NCBI GenBank assembly: GCA_963726065.1
Contig: CAVSAU010000010.1
Span: 124,001-188,000 of the forward strand
Length of the DNA: 64,000 nucleotides
Direction: 5' to 3'
Source of the DNA: Neomesorhizobium sp963726065
GTDB lineage: Bacteria; Pseudomonadota; Alphaproteobacteria; Rhizobiales; Rhizobiaceae
Shown: piece after piece, positions 44,848-53,869 of the stretch
Layout of the letters: each line of letters begins with the position of its first letter
Numbering within the stretch: position 1 is the stretch's first letter
Translations under genes and position numbers: made by a program
The notes under the pieces: model-generated
What the model was told of the DNA's origin: nothing
What the model saw: only the letters and a program-made list of their open reading frames with translations
Database searches by the model: none

Positions 44848-45533
44848 AACGATCCCGCATCAACGAAATCATTAGCGAGGGTGATGCCTTCATCCGCTCC
44901 TTCGGCTACATCATGCCGCCTTTCGCCTACTGGTCGCCGGATGCGTTGAAGGAACGGCGGCCGGCCGGCATCGTGGATGCGCGGCTCGGCTGGGACATCA
45001 CCGACTATGGCCAGGAGAAATTCGACGAACTCGGGCTGTTCCTGTTCACGGTACGCAACGGCAGGGCCGAAGACCTGACACGCGGAACCGGAATGCTCTA
45101 CGCCGAAAAGATCATGATCTCGCGCAAGGACCAGCTTTCGCCGATGCACCGGCATATCGTGAAGGCGGAAGACATCATCAACCGCGGCGGCGGCAAGCTG
45201 GTGCTCGAACTCTTCATGTCGCGTCCCGACGGCAGCGTCGACGACCAGGCCGAGGTTTCGGTGCCGACCGACGGGGTGGTCCGCACAATGCCGGCCGGCA
45301 GCCTGCTCAAGCTCGATCCGGGCGAGAGCGTGACCCTTTTGCCCGGCGTTTGGCATGCCTTCTGGGGCGAGGGCGGCGACGTGCTGATCGGCGAAGTGTC
45401 AACAGTGAACGACGACCTGACCGACAACATCTTCGCGCAGAAGATCGGCCGGTTCTCGAACATCGAGGAGGATGAAGCGCCGCTCCACCTCCTCGTCTCC
45501 GACTACGACCGCTTCATCGACGGCAAAGGCTGA
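44844..45533 (+). CDS. D-lyxose/D-mannose ketol-isomerase family protein
   Basis: This is a 229-residue cupin protein. Metal ligands are visible in SPMHRHIVKAEDIINRGGGK (two His and a Glu) and GVWHAFWGEGGD (His). Known members convert D-lyxose to D-xylulose and D-mannose to D-fructose. The linked ABC importer and epimerase suggest use of one of these aldoses. No kinase is in the locus, so the ketose must be phosphorylated by an enzyme encoded elsewhere. Confidence 0.85.
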   Translation: MKRSRINEIISEGDAFIRSFGYIMPPFAYWSPDALKERRPAGIVDARLGWDITDYGQEKFDELGLFLFTVRNGRAEDLTRGTGMLYAEKIMISRKDQLSPMHRHIVKAEDIINRGGGKLVLELFMSRPDGSVDDQAEVSVPTDGVVRTMPAGSLLKLDPGESVTLLPGVWHAFWGEGGDVLIGEVSTVNDDLTDNIFAQKIGRFSNIEEDEAPLHLLVSDYDRFIDGKG

Positions 45534-45700
45534 GAGACCGTTGAAAATCCGTGATGGCGGGCTGCAAATGGCGATTTCTGCGCTTCCGGTGCTCACGTAC
45601 CAAATGTACGCTGCGCTCCGGTTCTCGAAATAACCTGTTTGGTCGCTAACGCGCCCATCTTCGATTCCGCCACGCCCTGAAGGATTTCTCAAACGGTCTC
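45534..45700. repeat. Palindromic intergenic element with terminal inverted repeats
   Basis: GAGACCGTT at the left end mirrors AACGGTCTC at the right end, and the homology continues imperfectly inward (AAATCC, GGCG). In the centre is a hairpin with arms CCGGTGC...GTAC and GTAC...GCTCCGG around CAAAT. It starts directly after the isomerase stop. Size and structure suggest a non-autonomous MITE-like or RIME/Bru-RS-like repeat of alphaproteobacteria (inference). It may also end transcription. Confidence 0.65.
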
Positions 45701-45728
45701 TGATCAGGCCGATCCTCTCTGATTTGGG

Positions 45729-46690
45729 TCAGTGCCAGTTCTTCAGGCCGAGCAGCTTTTCGCCGAGTGGCGAGAGCTTGGCGGTTGTGCGCGTTCTTCT
45801 TTTCCCACTCGCGCGGATCGCCCGGGAAGGCGTCGCGCTTCGGCGCTTCGAGGTCGCGCCAGAGCCGGATGCGCTCGGTGCGCTCGACCAGATCGTCCTC
45901 GTCGGCCGGGAACATCGAGATGTACTGCGCCATGCGCACGCGGTCCTTCGAGTGGTTGGGCCGCACGCCGTGGGCGAGCAGCGTGTTGAAGATCAGCAGG
46001 TCGCCCGGCTTCATCTCGATGTTGGTGATCGTCAGGCCGGTCGAGTCGGGATGCATCGGGTCGCGGTCGGCCGGCTGGGTCTTCACCCAGTTCGTCGAAA
46101 TCGTAGAACAGCTCGGGAATGCACTGGAAGCCGCCGATGTCGCCGTCCTGCTTGACGAGGCTGAAGCACGCCCTGCACGCCGATCGGCAGCGGATCGAGC
46201 GAGGTGTCGCTGTCCCAGTGGATGAAGCCGTTGTGGTTGCCCTGGCACCTTCTTGGGCGGATTGAGGTTGGCGCGGTCGATCGTGACCCAGAGCTCTTCC
46301 ATGTCCCAGATGTCGACGAAGGCGTCGTAGACGCGCTGCTCCTGGCGGTTATCCCAGAGGTACTGGTGGTTGTAGATCTCCACCATGCCGGTGCCGTTGA
46401 GCTCCTTCATCATGTGGTCGCGCCGCTGCGGCGCGTACCAGGTCGACGGGTCGTTGGGGTCCTTCTCGTCAAACTCGCCAGAGCAAATCCACGAGCCGCT
46501 GGACATGATCCGCGGCACCGCATTGCGAACAATCACATAGCCCTTGGTCGTCCAGTGCTCCCAGTCCGCCGGCTCGAAGCACCCGCAGCGGCAGCTTCTT
46601 GACGATGTCCTTGAGCTGCGTCGTGACCTTCTTCGACGTCGGATGGCTGTCCCTCTTCGATCGGTCGCGTGAGCCATGGTCCTCTCCCAT
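45729..46690 (-). pseudogene. Phytanoyl-CoA dioxygenase-family gene with about five frameshifts
   Basis: Pieces in different frames add up to one PhyH-type Fe(II)/2-oxoglutarate oxygenase. They are MGEDHGSRDRSKRDSHPTSK at the start (after GGAGAGG), EPADWEHWTTKGYVIVRNAV, an HWDSD iron-binding segment, DLLIFNTLLAHGVRPNHSKD with the distal His/Arg, and LGEKLLGLKNWH at the end. Surplus bases are near 46577, 46241, 46164, 46090 and 45782. Removing five bases gives 318 residues. It is divergent from an AraC gene. Either heavy sequence error or a real pseudogene. Confidence 0.72.
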
Positions 46691-46809
46691 TTTGATCCTC
46701 TCCGGGTTGCTGATGTCGGGGAAGTATTAGCCCCTGGACCGGCGCAATGTTGTACTGCCGCGCCAGTTCTGATACTATTCTGGCGTTCTCCTGGCGCAGT
46801 AGTCGCACG

Positions 46810-47680
46810 ATGAAGCCACTTCTCGAAAAGGTCGCAGCCGCGCCAGACGCCTCCTGGGCCATGCTCAACCGGCGGCTCGACGACGACATTCCGTTCCAGT
46901 GGCACCACCATCCCGAATTCGAACTGACGCTGACGCTCAATTCGCGCGGCCAGCGCTTCATCGGCGATCACATCGGCACCTATGACGACGGCGATCTCGT
47001 GCTGATCGGACCGAACCTGCCGCACACCTGGTCCTCGGCGGAGAAGATCGATACCGGTGCGCCGCATGTCGCGCTGGTGATGTGGTTCCTGCCCGACTGG
47101 GCGAACGCGCTGAGCGAAACCTTCGTCGAGCTGAAGGCCATCGCGGCGATGCTGGCACGGGCGGCGACAGGGCTGCAGTTCTCGCCCGATGTCGCCAGAC
47201 GGGTGCGGCCGATGATCGAGGATCTTTTCACGCGCGCGCCCGACGAACGCCTGCTCGGCCTGATGCAGGTGCTGCACATTCTGGCCCGTGACCAGGGTGC
47301 GCTTCCTCTGGCCAGCCGCAGAAGCGCGCCAGCCGTCACCGGCACCGACCGGACGCGGATCGACCGCGTGCTCGACCACATCCACATCCACTATGCGTCG
47401 GGATTGTCGTTGTCGGAACTGGCCGATGTCGCCGCGCTGTCGCCATCCGGCCTGCACCGGCTGTTCCGACGCCACACGCAGGCAGACCGTCTCCGACTAC
47501 GTCATGCGGCTGAGGATCGGCGAGGCCTGCGCCATGCTGTCGGGCACGACAACGCCGATCGCGCATGTCGCCGGCGCCGTCGGCTATCAGTCGCTCGCCA
47601 ACTTCAACCGGCAGTTCAAGGCGCTGAAGGGTCTGACCCCGCGCGACTATCGGCAAAGTTTTGGGACGGCTGGCAAGTAG
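46810..47680 (+). CDS. AraC-family regulator, frameshifted as read
   Basis: The N-terminal cupin domain includes IPFQWHHHPEFELTLTLNSR, and the C-terminal double HTH is LSLSELADVAALSPSGLHRL and IAHVAGAVGYQSLANFNRQF. A surplus G at 47481-47482 shifts the frame between the two HTH units. Corrected length is 289 residues. It is divergent from the PhyH-type gene across 119 bp, so it probably controls it. As read, the second recognition helix would be lost. Confidence 0.83.
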
Positions 47681-47691
47681 CGTTCCCGGGC

Positions 47692-48108
47692 TTACCTTCT
47701 GTCCCCGCCGAGGTAATGCCTGACGACCGTCATCATGAAGGCCAGCACCATTGCTGCATTGTCGACGACGACTTCGTTGATGCCGCCCTGGCAGACGCCG
47801 TCGCCGTTGGGCTCGATGATCATGTGGTATTGGCCGCTGCGGCATACTTTTCTGCGGCAGCGGGCCGGAGCGTCGGCTCGCGTCGCGGAAAGGCGCATGG
47901 CCAGCAGCATGACGTCTGCGAGTTCGCGCGGGATGTAGCGTTGGCCGGTCGCCTCGTCGACGCTGCCTTGGGGGTAAGGCCTTGTCGAACGCCGCTGCCT
48001 GGCGCAGGCGGCGGGCCCCGGCCAGGCTTCCGGTGGGCGGTATTGGCCGGCCTTGCCGGGTTCGATCTGGTGCCGTCGTTCTTGCCCTACCGCAGCGAGC
48101 GCGGATTT
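47692..48108 (-). CDS. Unrecognised open frame, possible gene fragment
   Basis: The frame is open from a stop at 48109 and encodes a protein-like stretch (YPQGSVDEATGQRYIPRELA, then GGINEVVVDNAAMVLAFMMT) ending GGDRR. The only ATG is at 47910, so the upstream part would lack a start. It is convergent with the AraC gene (11 nt apart). Composition looks coding on this strand, and no family was recognised. It may be the 3' end of a decayed gene, since neighbours on both sides are damaged. Confidence 0.35.
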   Translation of the reverse strand, partial: KSALAAVGQERRHQIEPGKAGQYRPPEAWPGPAACARQRRSTRPYPQGSVDEATGQRYIPRELADVMLLAMRLSATRADAPARCRRKVCRSGQYHMIIEPNGDGVCQGGINEVVVDNAAMVLAFMMTVVRHYLGGDRR

Positions 48109-48386
48109 TCAGGCCCGCGAACTAGCCTCGGTCAGGGCCTGGCCTGCGGGATCATTCCCCCAGCGGCACAACCGTCGTGCCGCCGATCCGGCGCCGCCGT
48201 CCTCACCTGATACCCGGTGCGCACCAGGCTTCCCGCGAGAACGGTGAGGGCATTATGCGGAAGCCGCGAAGGGGTGTGGACAAAAGTATTTTGCGCAATT
48301 CGTACAAGCCATTGAAATCGTGGAGAAGAATCTTCAGCGGAGGCAAAAGAGGCTTCAGTGAGTCGGCAGCCCCCGGGCAGGGAGAG

Positions 48387-49044
48387 CGAACGCTTTTTCA
48401 ATCGCAGTTCGGGCCTGGCCGAGGTGGTGATCCCGCCGCGCTCGGCCTCATCGGACAGAACGTTTTCCCAGACATGGTAACCGAGAGCGGCGACCTGATC
48501 GTCCTTGCAGTACAGCGTGCCGGCACGCCGCCCGCCACCTGCGCCACTCCGCTGGCGCCGTCGTCCTGTCAGGGATCATGAGCGTCGAGCAATCCTATCG
48601 CGCCATCGATTGGACAACGGTTGTCCTTGTCGGAGCGATGATGCCGCTGTCCACGGCCATGGTCGAGACGGGCGCCGCGAAACTGAAGGCGGAATATCTG
48701 GTGTCGCTCGTCGGCGACGCCGGCCCTATTGCCCTGCTCGCCGGCCTGTTCTGCTGACTGCCATCATGGGACAACTCATCAGCAATACCGCGACCGCTCG
48801 CATCGTCATACCGATCGGCGTAGCGGCGGCTGCAACCATGAGTGTCTCGCCCCGCCCCGTGCTCATGAGCACCGCCGTGGCGGCTGCAGCGGCATTTCTG
48901 ACACCCATCGCACCCCCCACGAACCTGATGGTCATGGGACCTGGCGGGTACGCTTTCGGCGACTATTGGAAACTCGGACTACCGTTGCTGCTCTGGTTTT
49001 TTGTGGTGGCTGTATTCATAGTGCCGATGATCTGGCGATTCTGA
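48387..49044 (+). pseudogene. Remnant of an SLC13-type (DASS) anion permease
   Basis: The C-terminal half of a divalent-anion/sodium symporter is readable across three frames. It contains a TrkA-C-like piece (AEVVIPPRS, then LIGQNVFPDMVTESGDLIVL) and membrane segments (WTTVVLVGAMMPLSTAMVET, then MGQLISNTATARIVIPIGVA). The family motif is ISNTATA, and the C-terminal motif is FLTPIAPPTNLMVMGPGGY. The N-terminal half is absent, and at least three indels of both signs occur. It is not functional as read. Confidence 0.72.
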
Positions 49045-49146
49045 GCTGCGATTTGGGTCGAGTTGGCGGGTGACGTCCGGACAGCAATTCGGCTTTGTAA
49101 ATGAAATTTATAGGCCAGAGGTAACATTGCAACGGCGACCACACCA

Positions 49147-50193
49147 ATGAATGCCCGCATGGTTCCGGCGCTGCTTGGCATCATCTGCGCAATTATGCTG
49201 CTGGCCGCGTTCTATTTCGCGGACGAGATTTTTGCGCCCGTCGCCTGCGCTCTCTTCATCATCGCGATTGCCTGGCCGCTCCAGGAGCGACTTCAGACGC
49301 GCCTGCCGCAGCTTCTCGCGCTCGCCATTGTGGTGACGCTGATCGTGCTGGTCTTCATCGTCTTCGCGTCCGTCGTGGCCTGGGGCTTCGGCCGGGTCGG
49401 CCGATCACTGATCGCGGAGACGCCCAGGCTTCAGGGGCTCTACGAACAGGCGACCGCTTGGCTTGAGATGCATGGGATCGCCGTCGCCGGCCTGTGGGCA
49501 GAACACTTCAACATGCGATGGGTGGTGGGGGCGATCCAAGGCCTGTCGGTCAGGCTGAATACGATGATCTCGTTCTGGATCGTGGTGCTGATCTATGTGC
49601 TGCTCGGCCTGCTCGAGGTTGGCCCCGTGGCACGCAGGATTCCCGGCATCGTCAGCAGCGAGGCTGCGCGCGTCCTGATCGTGGGCGGCAACCGCACCGC
49701 CGCCAAGCTGCGCCGGTACCTCATGATCCGGACGATCATGAGCATTGCAACGGGCGGCATGGTCTACGTGTTCGCGCTGGCACTCGGCCTGCAGCTTGCG
49801 GCGGAGTGGGGGGTCATCGCCTTCACCTTGAATTTCATCCCCTTCATCGGCCCGTTCGTCGCAACGCTGCTGCCGACCTTCTATGCACTGGCGCAGTTCG
49901 AATCCCTTTATTCCGCGCTGTTCGTCTTTGCCTGCCTCAATCTCATCCAGTTCGTGATCGGCAGCTACGTTGAACCGCGCATGGCGGGCAAGGCGCTAGC
50001 GCTGTCGCCCTTCCTCGTGCTGTTTTCGGTTTTCCTCTGGATGTTCCTGTGGGGCCTTTTCGGCGCATTCATCGGAGTTCCAATCACAATCGCGGCAGTC
50101 ACCTTCTGCGCGCAATCGCCTTCGGCCGAATGGCTTTCACACTTGCTGGGCGCGCCGGACGACGGCAACGCAAAGGACCCGTCAGCCGTGTAG
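49147..50193 (+). CDS. AI-2E family (PerM-type) membrane protein
   Basis: This is a 348-residue membrane protein with about seven to eight segments. The C-terminal signature (FTLNFIPFIGPFVATLLPTF, then GSYVEPRMAGKALALSPFLV) is typical of AI-2E/PerM proteins, whose substrates range from autoinducer-2 to ions. The gene is intact amid damaged neighbours. No operon partner is visible. Confidence 0.87.
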   Translation: MNARMVPALLGIICAIMLLAAFYFADEIFAPVACALFIIAIAWPLQERLQTRLPQLLALAIVVTLIVLVFIVFASVVAWGFGRVGRSLIAETPRLQGLYEQATAWLEMHGIAVAGLWAEHFNMRWVVGAIQGLSVRLNTMISFWIVVLIYVLLGLLEVGPVARRIPGIVSSEAARVLIVGGNRTAAKLRRYLMIRTIMSIATGGMVYVFALALGLQLAAEWGVIAFTLNFIPFIGPFVATLLPTFYALAQFESLYSALFVFACLNLIQFVIGSYVEPRMAGKALALSPFLVLFSVFLWMFLWGLFGAFIGVPITIAAVTFCAQSPSAEWLSHLLGAPDDGNAKDPSAV

Positions 50194-50454
50194 GTGGGCG
50201 CCGGAAACTTGCTCTGGCTGGCACAGCATGCGCCAAGCATCAGACCAGCGTATGGAAATTCCTCACAGGCTGTGTCAATTTTAGCTACGATGCTTATGCG
50301 CCGGGGGGTGCTGGATCCAAACTGAGGTCATGATTGTTGGAATCGCCCCAATGTACCAGTAATCCGCGCTCCAATCCTTCGAAGAACACAAAAGGGAGAA
50401 CGCGCAATTTACGCACTCTCTGAATTTTTCAAACTTTAACCTTCCTCCGAGCGA

Positions 50455-51215
50455 TCAATTCCGGCTTTGGTTGTCGAAGATCTGGCCGACGGGATAGAGC
50501 TCCAGCATCGCCTTGACCTCGGGCACGTCCATGCCGCCGATATTGAATGCGGTCACTTCGAACCGCGTCGTGCCGGTGTGAAAGTCGATGGCGAAGTCGG
50601 CATTCGGCCGCAGCAGCCGGTTGAACAGGAGCCCGGCATGGCGGCTCGGCGCGGTGACGCCGTTCTCGTTGCCGGGCCATTCCCGGGTCATGTCGATCAG
50701 ATCGATGCCTGCCCTGATTGGGCCATCGGCGCTGCATGCTTTCGATGGCCGGGCGCGCCACGTCGGTGACCGCCCATCACCGTGCCCGACATCTCAGCCG
50801 GATCGAGCTGATTCATCACGGTCTGGACCGTGTGAATGTTACTCATTTCGTCGCCATGCACACCGCTGGTCAGGACCCCGCGCTTGCCCGAATTTGCTCC
50901 CTTGGCAACCGTCACGGACACGTACCAATGTTGTCCGGTCGGCACCTGCACGCCCTGAAAATACAGGCGGTGCTTCTGCCCGGGTTCCAGGTCGTTGATG
51001 TCGAGCGCGCTGACGACTTTTTTCACCTGGATCACCTCGCCGGTGTAGACCGTTCCCGACGACGCATCGCTTGCCGGGGCGGCGGGGGAAGCCGCTGAAT
51101 GCTTGAGCGTTGCGGAATTGGCGGTGGCTGCAAATGTCGCCGCAGCGCCGACCGTGGCGATGGACGCGATTATCAGATCGCGGCGATCGAGACCGTTTTT
51201 ACGTTTGTCCGACAT
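50455..51215 (-). pseudogene. Truncated succinylglutamate desuccinylase/aspartoacylase-family gene
   Basis: The start MSDKRKNGLDRRDLIIASIA carries a twin-arginine-like signal. The zinc-binding motif GVLTSGVHGDEMSNIHTVQT (H-x-x-E) is followed by REWPGNENG and FAIDFHTGTT in a second and third frame. Surplus bases lie near 50773 and 50708. The frame then stops after QIFDNQSRN, losing roughly the last quarter of the family's usual length, so it is truncated even when frame-corrected. Two insertions give 252 residues. Confidence 0.72.
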
Positions 51216-51633
51216 GGTGATCGTGTGCTTTCGCAAGCAGGAGCCGAAGGCCGGCGAAATTTTGCACCCGAATTGGAGACCCTCCTGACGGACGATAACG
51301 TCACTGAACTCCGTTGCCATTGGCTCAAAATTCCAAAACTGTGCTGCCTGTCCTATTCAGAGGATATTCTCCGACGAACGCGGGCCGGCAAACGTTAGCT
51401 TTTTGGCTGCGGTATCGCGTCGGACGGGCTAACGGCAGCAACGAGCAAAAATGCCTTTTGATGATGATTTCTTGTACCGGAGCGATACCACTCAGTGATG
51501 GGAGCGCGCGCCGAAGTGCAGCCCGCACGTCCCCGCATCGTCGGCCGTGTATTGACGATCCGCCTCCCCCGCATCAATATTTCTCCAACAGGGTCACGCA
51601 TCCAAGAAGACACGAAACCCTGGGGAGGAAACC
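51216..51633. other. Gene-free stretch before the molybdenum hydroxylase locus
   Basis: These 418 bp lie between divergent genes (the truncated desuccinylase-like gene and an AraC gene). I see no convincing ORF, repeat or RNA. It should hold the promoter of the AraC gene, whose GGGGAGGAAACC ribosome-binding site is clear at the right end. Confidence 0.4.
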
Positions 51634-52459
51634 ATGACCACCTCGATCCGGCTCTTTCGGGGCGCGTTCGGGCATGTCTCCGCTCTCAACGTGGCCAGCA
51701 ACTTCGTCACGCACGCCCATCCTGAAGCGCATATCATCATATGGCTCGACGGCGCGGCCGGCGAAATGACGATCGGCGACGAGACACTGCGGCTCGGGCC
51801 GGACGTGGCCGCCTGCATCAATTCCTTGCAGCCGCACAGTCACGCTCTGTCCGACGATGGGACGCCAGGCCGGTTCCTGGCGTTCTACATCGATCCGGAA
51901 TGGGCCCGCCGGCGCCGCGGTCTTGCCGCAGGCGTCCCACTGTTTCGGAGCGCGGCGCTTTCGCTGGACAAATGGCTCTATCGCGCCGCCGTCGGCGTTT
52001 ACGAGGGACTGGAAGAGGGCGAGGCGGACGAAATCGCGAATTATGAAATCGAACGGCTGATCGACAGCCTGATCGATGCCGCGGATGCCGTGCGACCCGG
52101 CAAAGGCCGGAACAGCGATGTCGTCTGCATGCGGGATTTTCGTGTCCGCAAGGCCATCGAACTGATGAAACTCAATATGTGTGAACGCATCAGCTTCGAC
52201 GATGTTGCGCGCAGCGTGGGACTGTCGCGGCCGCATTTTTTCGCGCTCTTCAAGGAACAGACCAACCTGACGCCGAACGTCTACTGGAACACGCTCAGGA
52301 TGGAGGAGGCCGTGCGGCAACTGCAATCGCAGGAACTCGCCGATATCCGTCGCCTGCAATCTTGGCTTCACGACGCCGGGGAATTTCTCGCGTTTCTTCC
52401 GCGATCATGCCGGCGTGCCGCCGACGCTCTACCGGGAGGCGGCGCGGGCGACTGCCTGA
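51634..52459 (+). CDS. AraC-family regulator, frameshifted near the end as read
   Basis: A cupin-like N-domain (FVTHAHPEAHIIIWLDGAAG) is followed by the AraC HTH pair: RISFDDVARSVGLSRPHFFA, then after the shift AISVACNLGFTTPGNFSRFF. A surplus C at 52340-52341 breaks the frame. Corrected, it is 274 residues ending YREAARATA. It is about 100 nt upstream of, and co-directional with, the SRPBCC/molybdenum hydroxylase genes and is probably their activator. Confidence 0.83.
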
Positions 52460-52562
52460 CGCTTTTTCAGACGCATCGATAAGCCGCCAAGACTGATTGA
52501 TAAGCGCTGGCCGACGGACAGGCCTAGTTTCCTCCCCACGTGCAATCTGGGAGGAGCGGCGT

Positions 52563-53006
52563 ATGGCGAGGCTCACCGTCTCAACTGTTATCGATGCGCC
52601 GGTGGAAAAGGTCTGGGCCAGAATCCGTGACTTCAACGGTCTGCCGAGCTGGCATCCGCGCATGGTCGAGAGCGAGATCGAGGACGGCAAGAAGGCGACC
52701 GACATCGGCTGTGTGCGCAAGTTCAAGGTCGCATCCGGGGCGACCATTCGTGAAAGACTTGTCGCCTTCTCGGACGAAGATCACCTGACGACCTATTCGA
52801 TCATCGAGCATCCTGCGCCGATCTCCAACCACACCTCGACGCTGAAGCTTGAACGGGTCACAGACGGCGACAGGACATATGCGGTCTGGAACGCTGACTT
52901 CGATGCGCCCGCCGATAAGGCCGACGATGTCGCGAAAGGCATGGGCGAAAATGTCTTCCAGGGCGGCTTCAATGCACTGAAGGCCCATTTCTCCGGCCAA
53001 AGCTGA
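52563..53006 (+). CDS. SRPBCC-fold protein
   Basis: This is a 147-residue START/Bet v1-like hydrophobic-pocket protein (MARLTVSTVIDAPVEKVWAR, then DFNGLPSWHPRMVESEIEDG). The start follows GGGAGGAGCGGC. It lies 6 nt before the FAD subunit gene. In cox clusters an SRPBCC protein (CoxG) is present, but here it could equally bind or transform the substrate. Full length and intact. Confidence 0.82.
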   Translation: MARLTVSTVIDAPVEKVWARIRDFNGLPSWHPRMVESEIEDGKKATDIGCVRKFKVASGATIRERLVAFSDEDHLTTYSIIEHPAPISNHTSTLKLERVTDGDRTYAVWNADFDAPADKADDVAKGMGENVFQGGFNALKAHFSGQS

Positions 53007-53012
53007 GCGGGG

Positions 53013-53819
53013 ATGACGATGTCGCTCGCCCTGCAGACATTTTCCGAAGTGAAAGATGCGAGCGCCGCACTTGCCAAGCCGGGCGCGCGTTATCTCGGCG
53101 GGGGGACGCTGGTGGTTCGCGCCGTCAACGAGGGCGATGTTTCGATCTCGAAATTTGTCCGCGTAACCGACGCTGCCTTGACGTCGATCTCGGTCGAAGC
53201 GGGCACGGCAAGTCTGGGCGCTTCGGTAACCATGGCGGCCATCGCCCGCCATGCGGAACTCGCGCCAATCGCAGCTGCGGCCCGCGCGGTCGGCGGGCCT
53301 GCGATCCGCAACATGGCAACGGTCGGCGGCAATCTGTTCGCAGCCGCTCCCTATGGCGATTTCGCGGTGGCGCTGCTCGCACTGGACGCGACCATCGGTG
53401 AAGGGATGACGGAAACGTCGATCGAGGAATTTCTCTCCGGTCGTGACAAAGGCCAGGCAGGCCGCATCGTCACCCACGTGAAGTTCGAGGCGCCTGCGGC
53501 AGCCGCGTTTAAGTTCCGGAAAGTGGCGCGGGTCAAGCCGAAAGGCGTCTCTGTTCTCAGCATCGCGGTGGTCCTGGATGAGGCCGCGGATGGCACGATC
53601 CGGTCGGCACGCATCGCGCTTGGCTGCATGGCCGATCGTCCGGTCAGGGCCAAGGCTGCGGAACATGCATTGCTCGGCAAGAAACGCACGCCGGAGGGCA
53701 TCGCCGCGGCGCTCGCCGTGGCCGGCGAAGGCACGAAGCCGATCACCGACGCGATCGCCAGCGACTGGTACCGCGCGGAAGTTCTGCCGGTTCATCTCGG
53801 CCGTCTGCTTCTGTCCTAG
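53013..53819 (+). CDS. Molybdenum hydroxylase FAD-binding subunit
   Basis: This is a 268-residue protein. FAD loops are seen in GARYLGGGTLVVRAVNEGDV (about 27-46) and IRNMATVGGNLFAAAPYGDF (about 100-120). This subunit passes electrons from the 2Fe-2S protein to the final acceptor. An alternative ATG lies two codons in. The gene follows the SRPBCC gene closely and precedes the iron-sulfur gene by 50 nt. Confidence 0.88.
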   Translation: MTMSLALQTFSEVKDASAALAKPGARYLGGGTLVVRAVNEGDVSISKFVRVTDAALTSISVEAGTASLGASVTMAAIARHAELAPIAAAARAVGGPAIRNMATVGGNLFAAAPYGDFAVALLALDATIGEGMTETSIEEFLSGRDKGQAGRIVTHVKFEAPAAAAFKFRKVARVKPKGVSVLSIAVVLDEAADGTIRSARIALGCMADRPVRAKAAEHALLGKKRTPEGIAAALAVAGEGTKPITDAIASDWYRAEVLPVHLGRLLLS

Positions 53820-53869
53820 CTGCCGCCGAAAGAGCATGGCCGTCCCGTCCAGGGCGGCAGGGAGGAAGA

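Noticed and set aside
46691..47475. Minus-strand frame continuing upstream of the PhyH-type gene
   Set aside because: It is the antisense of the AraC gene, and the protein-like PhyH sequence begins at the ATG at 46690 with its own ribosome-binding site.
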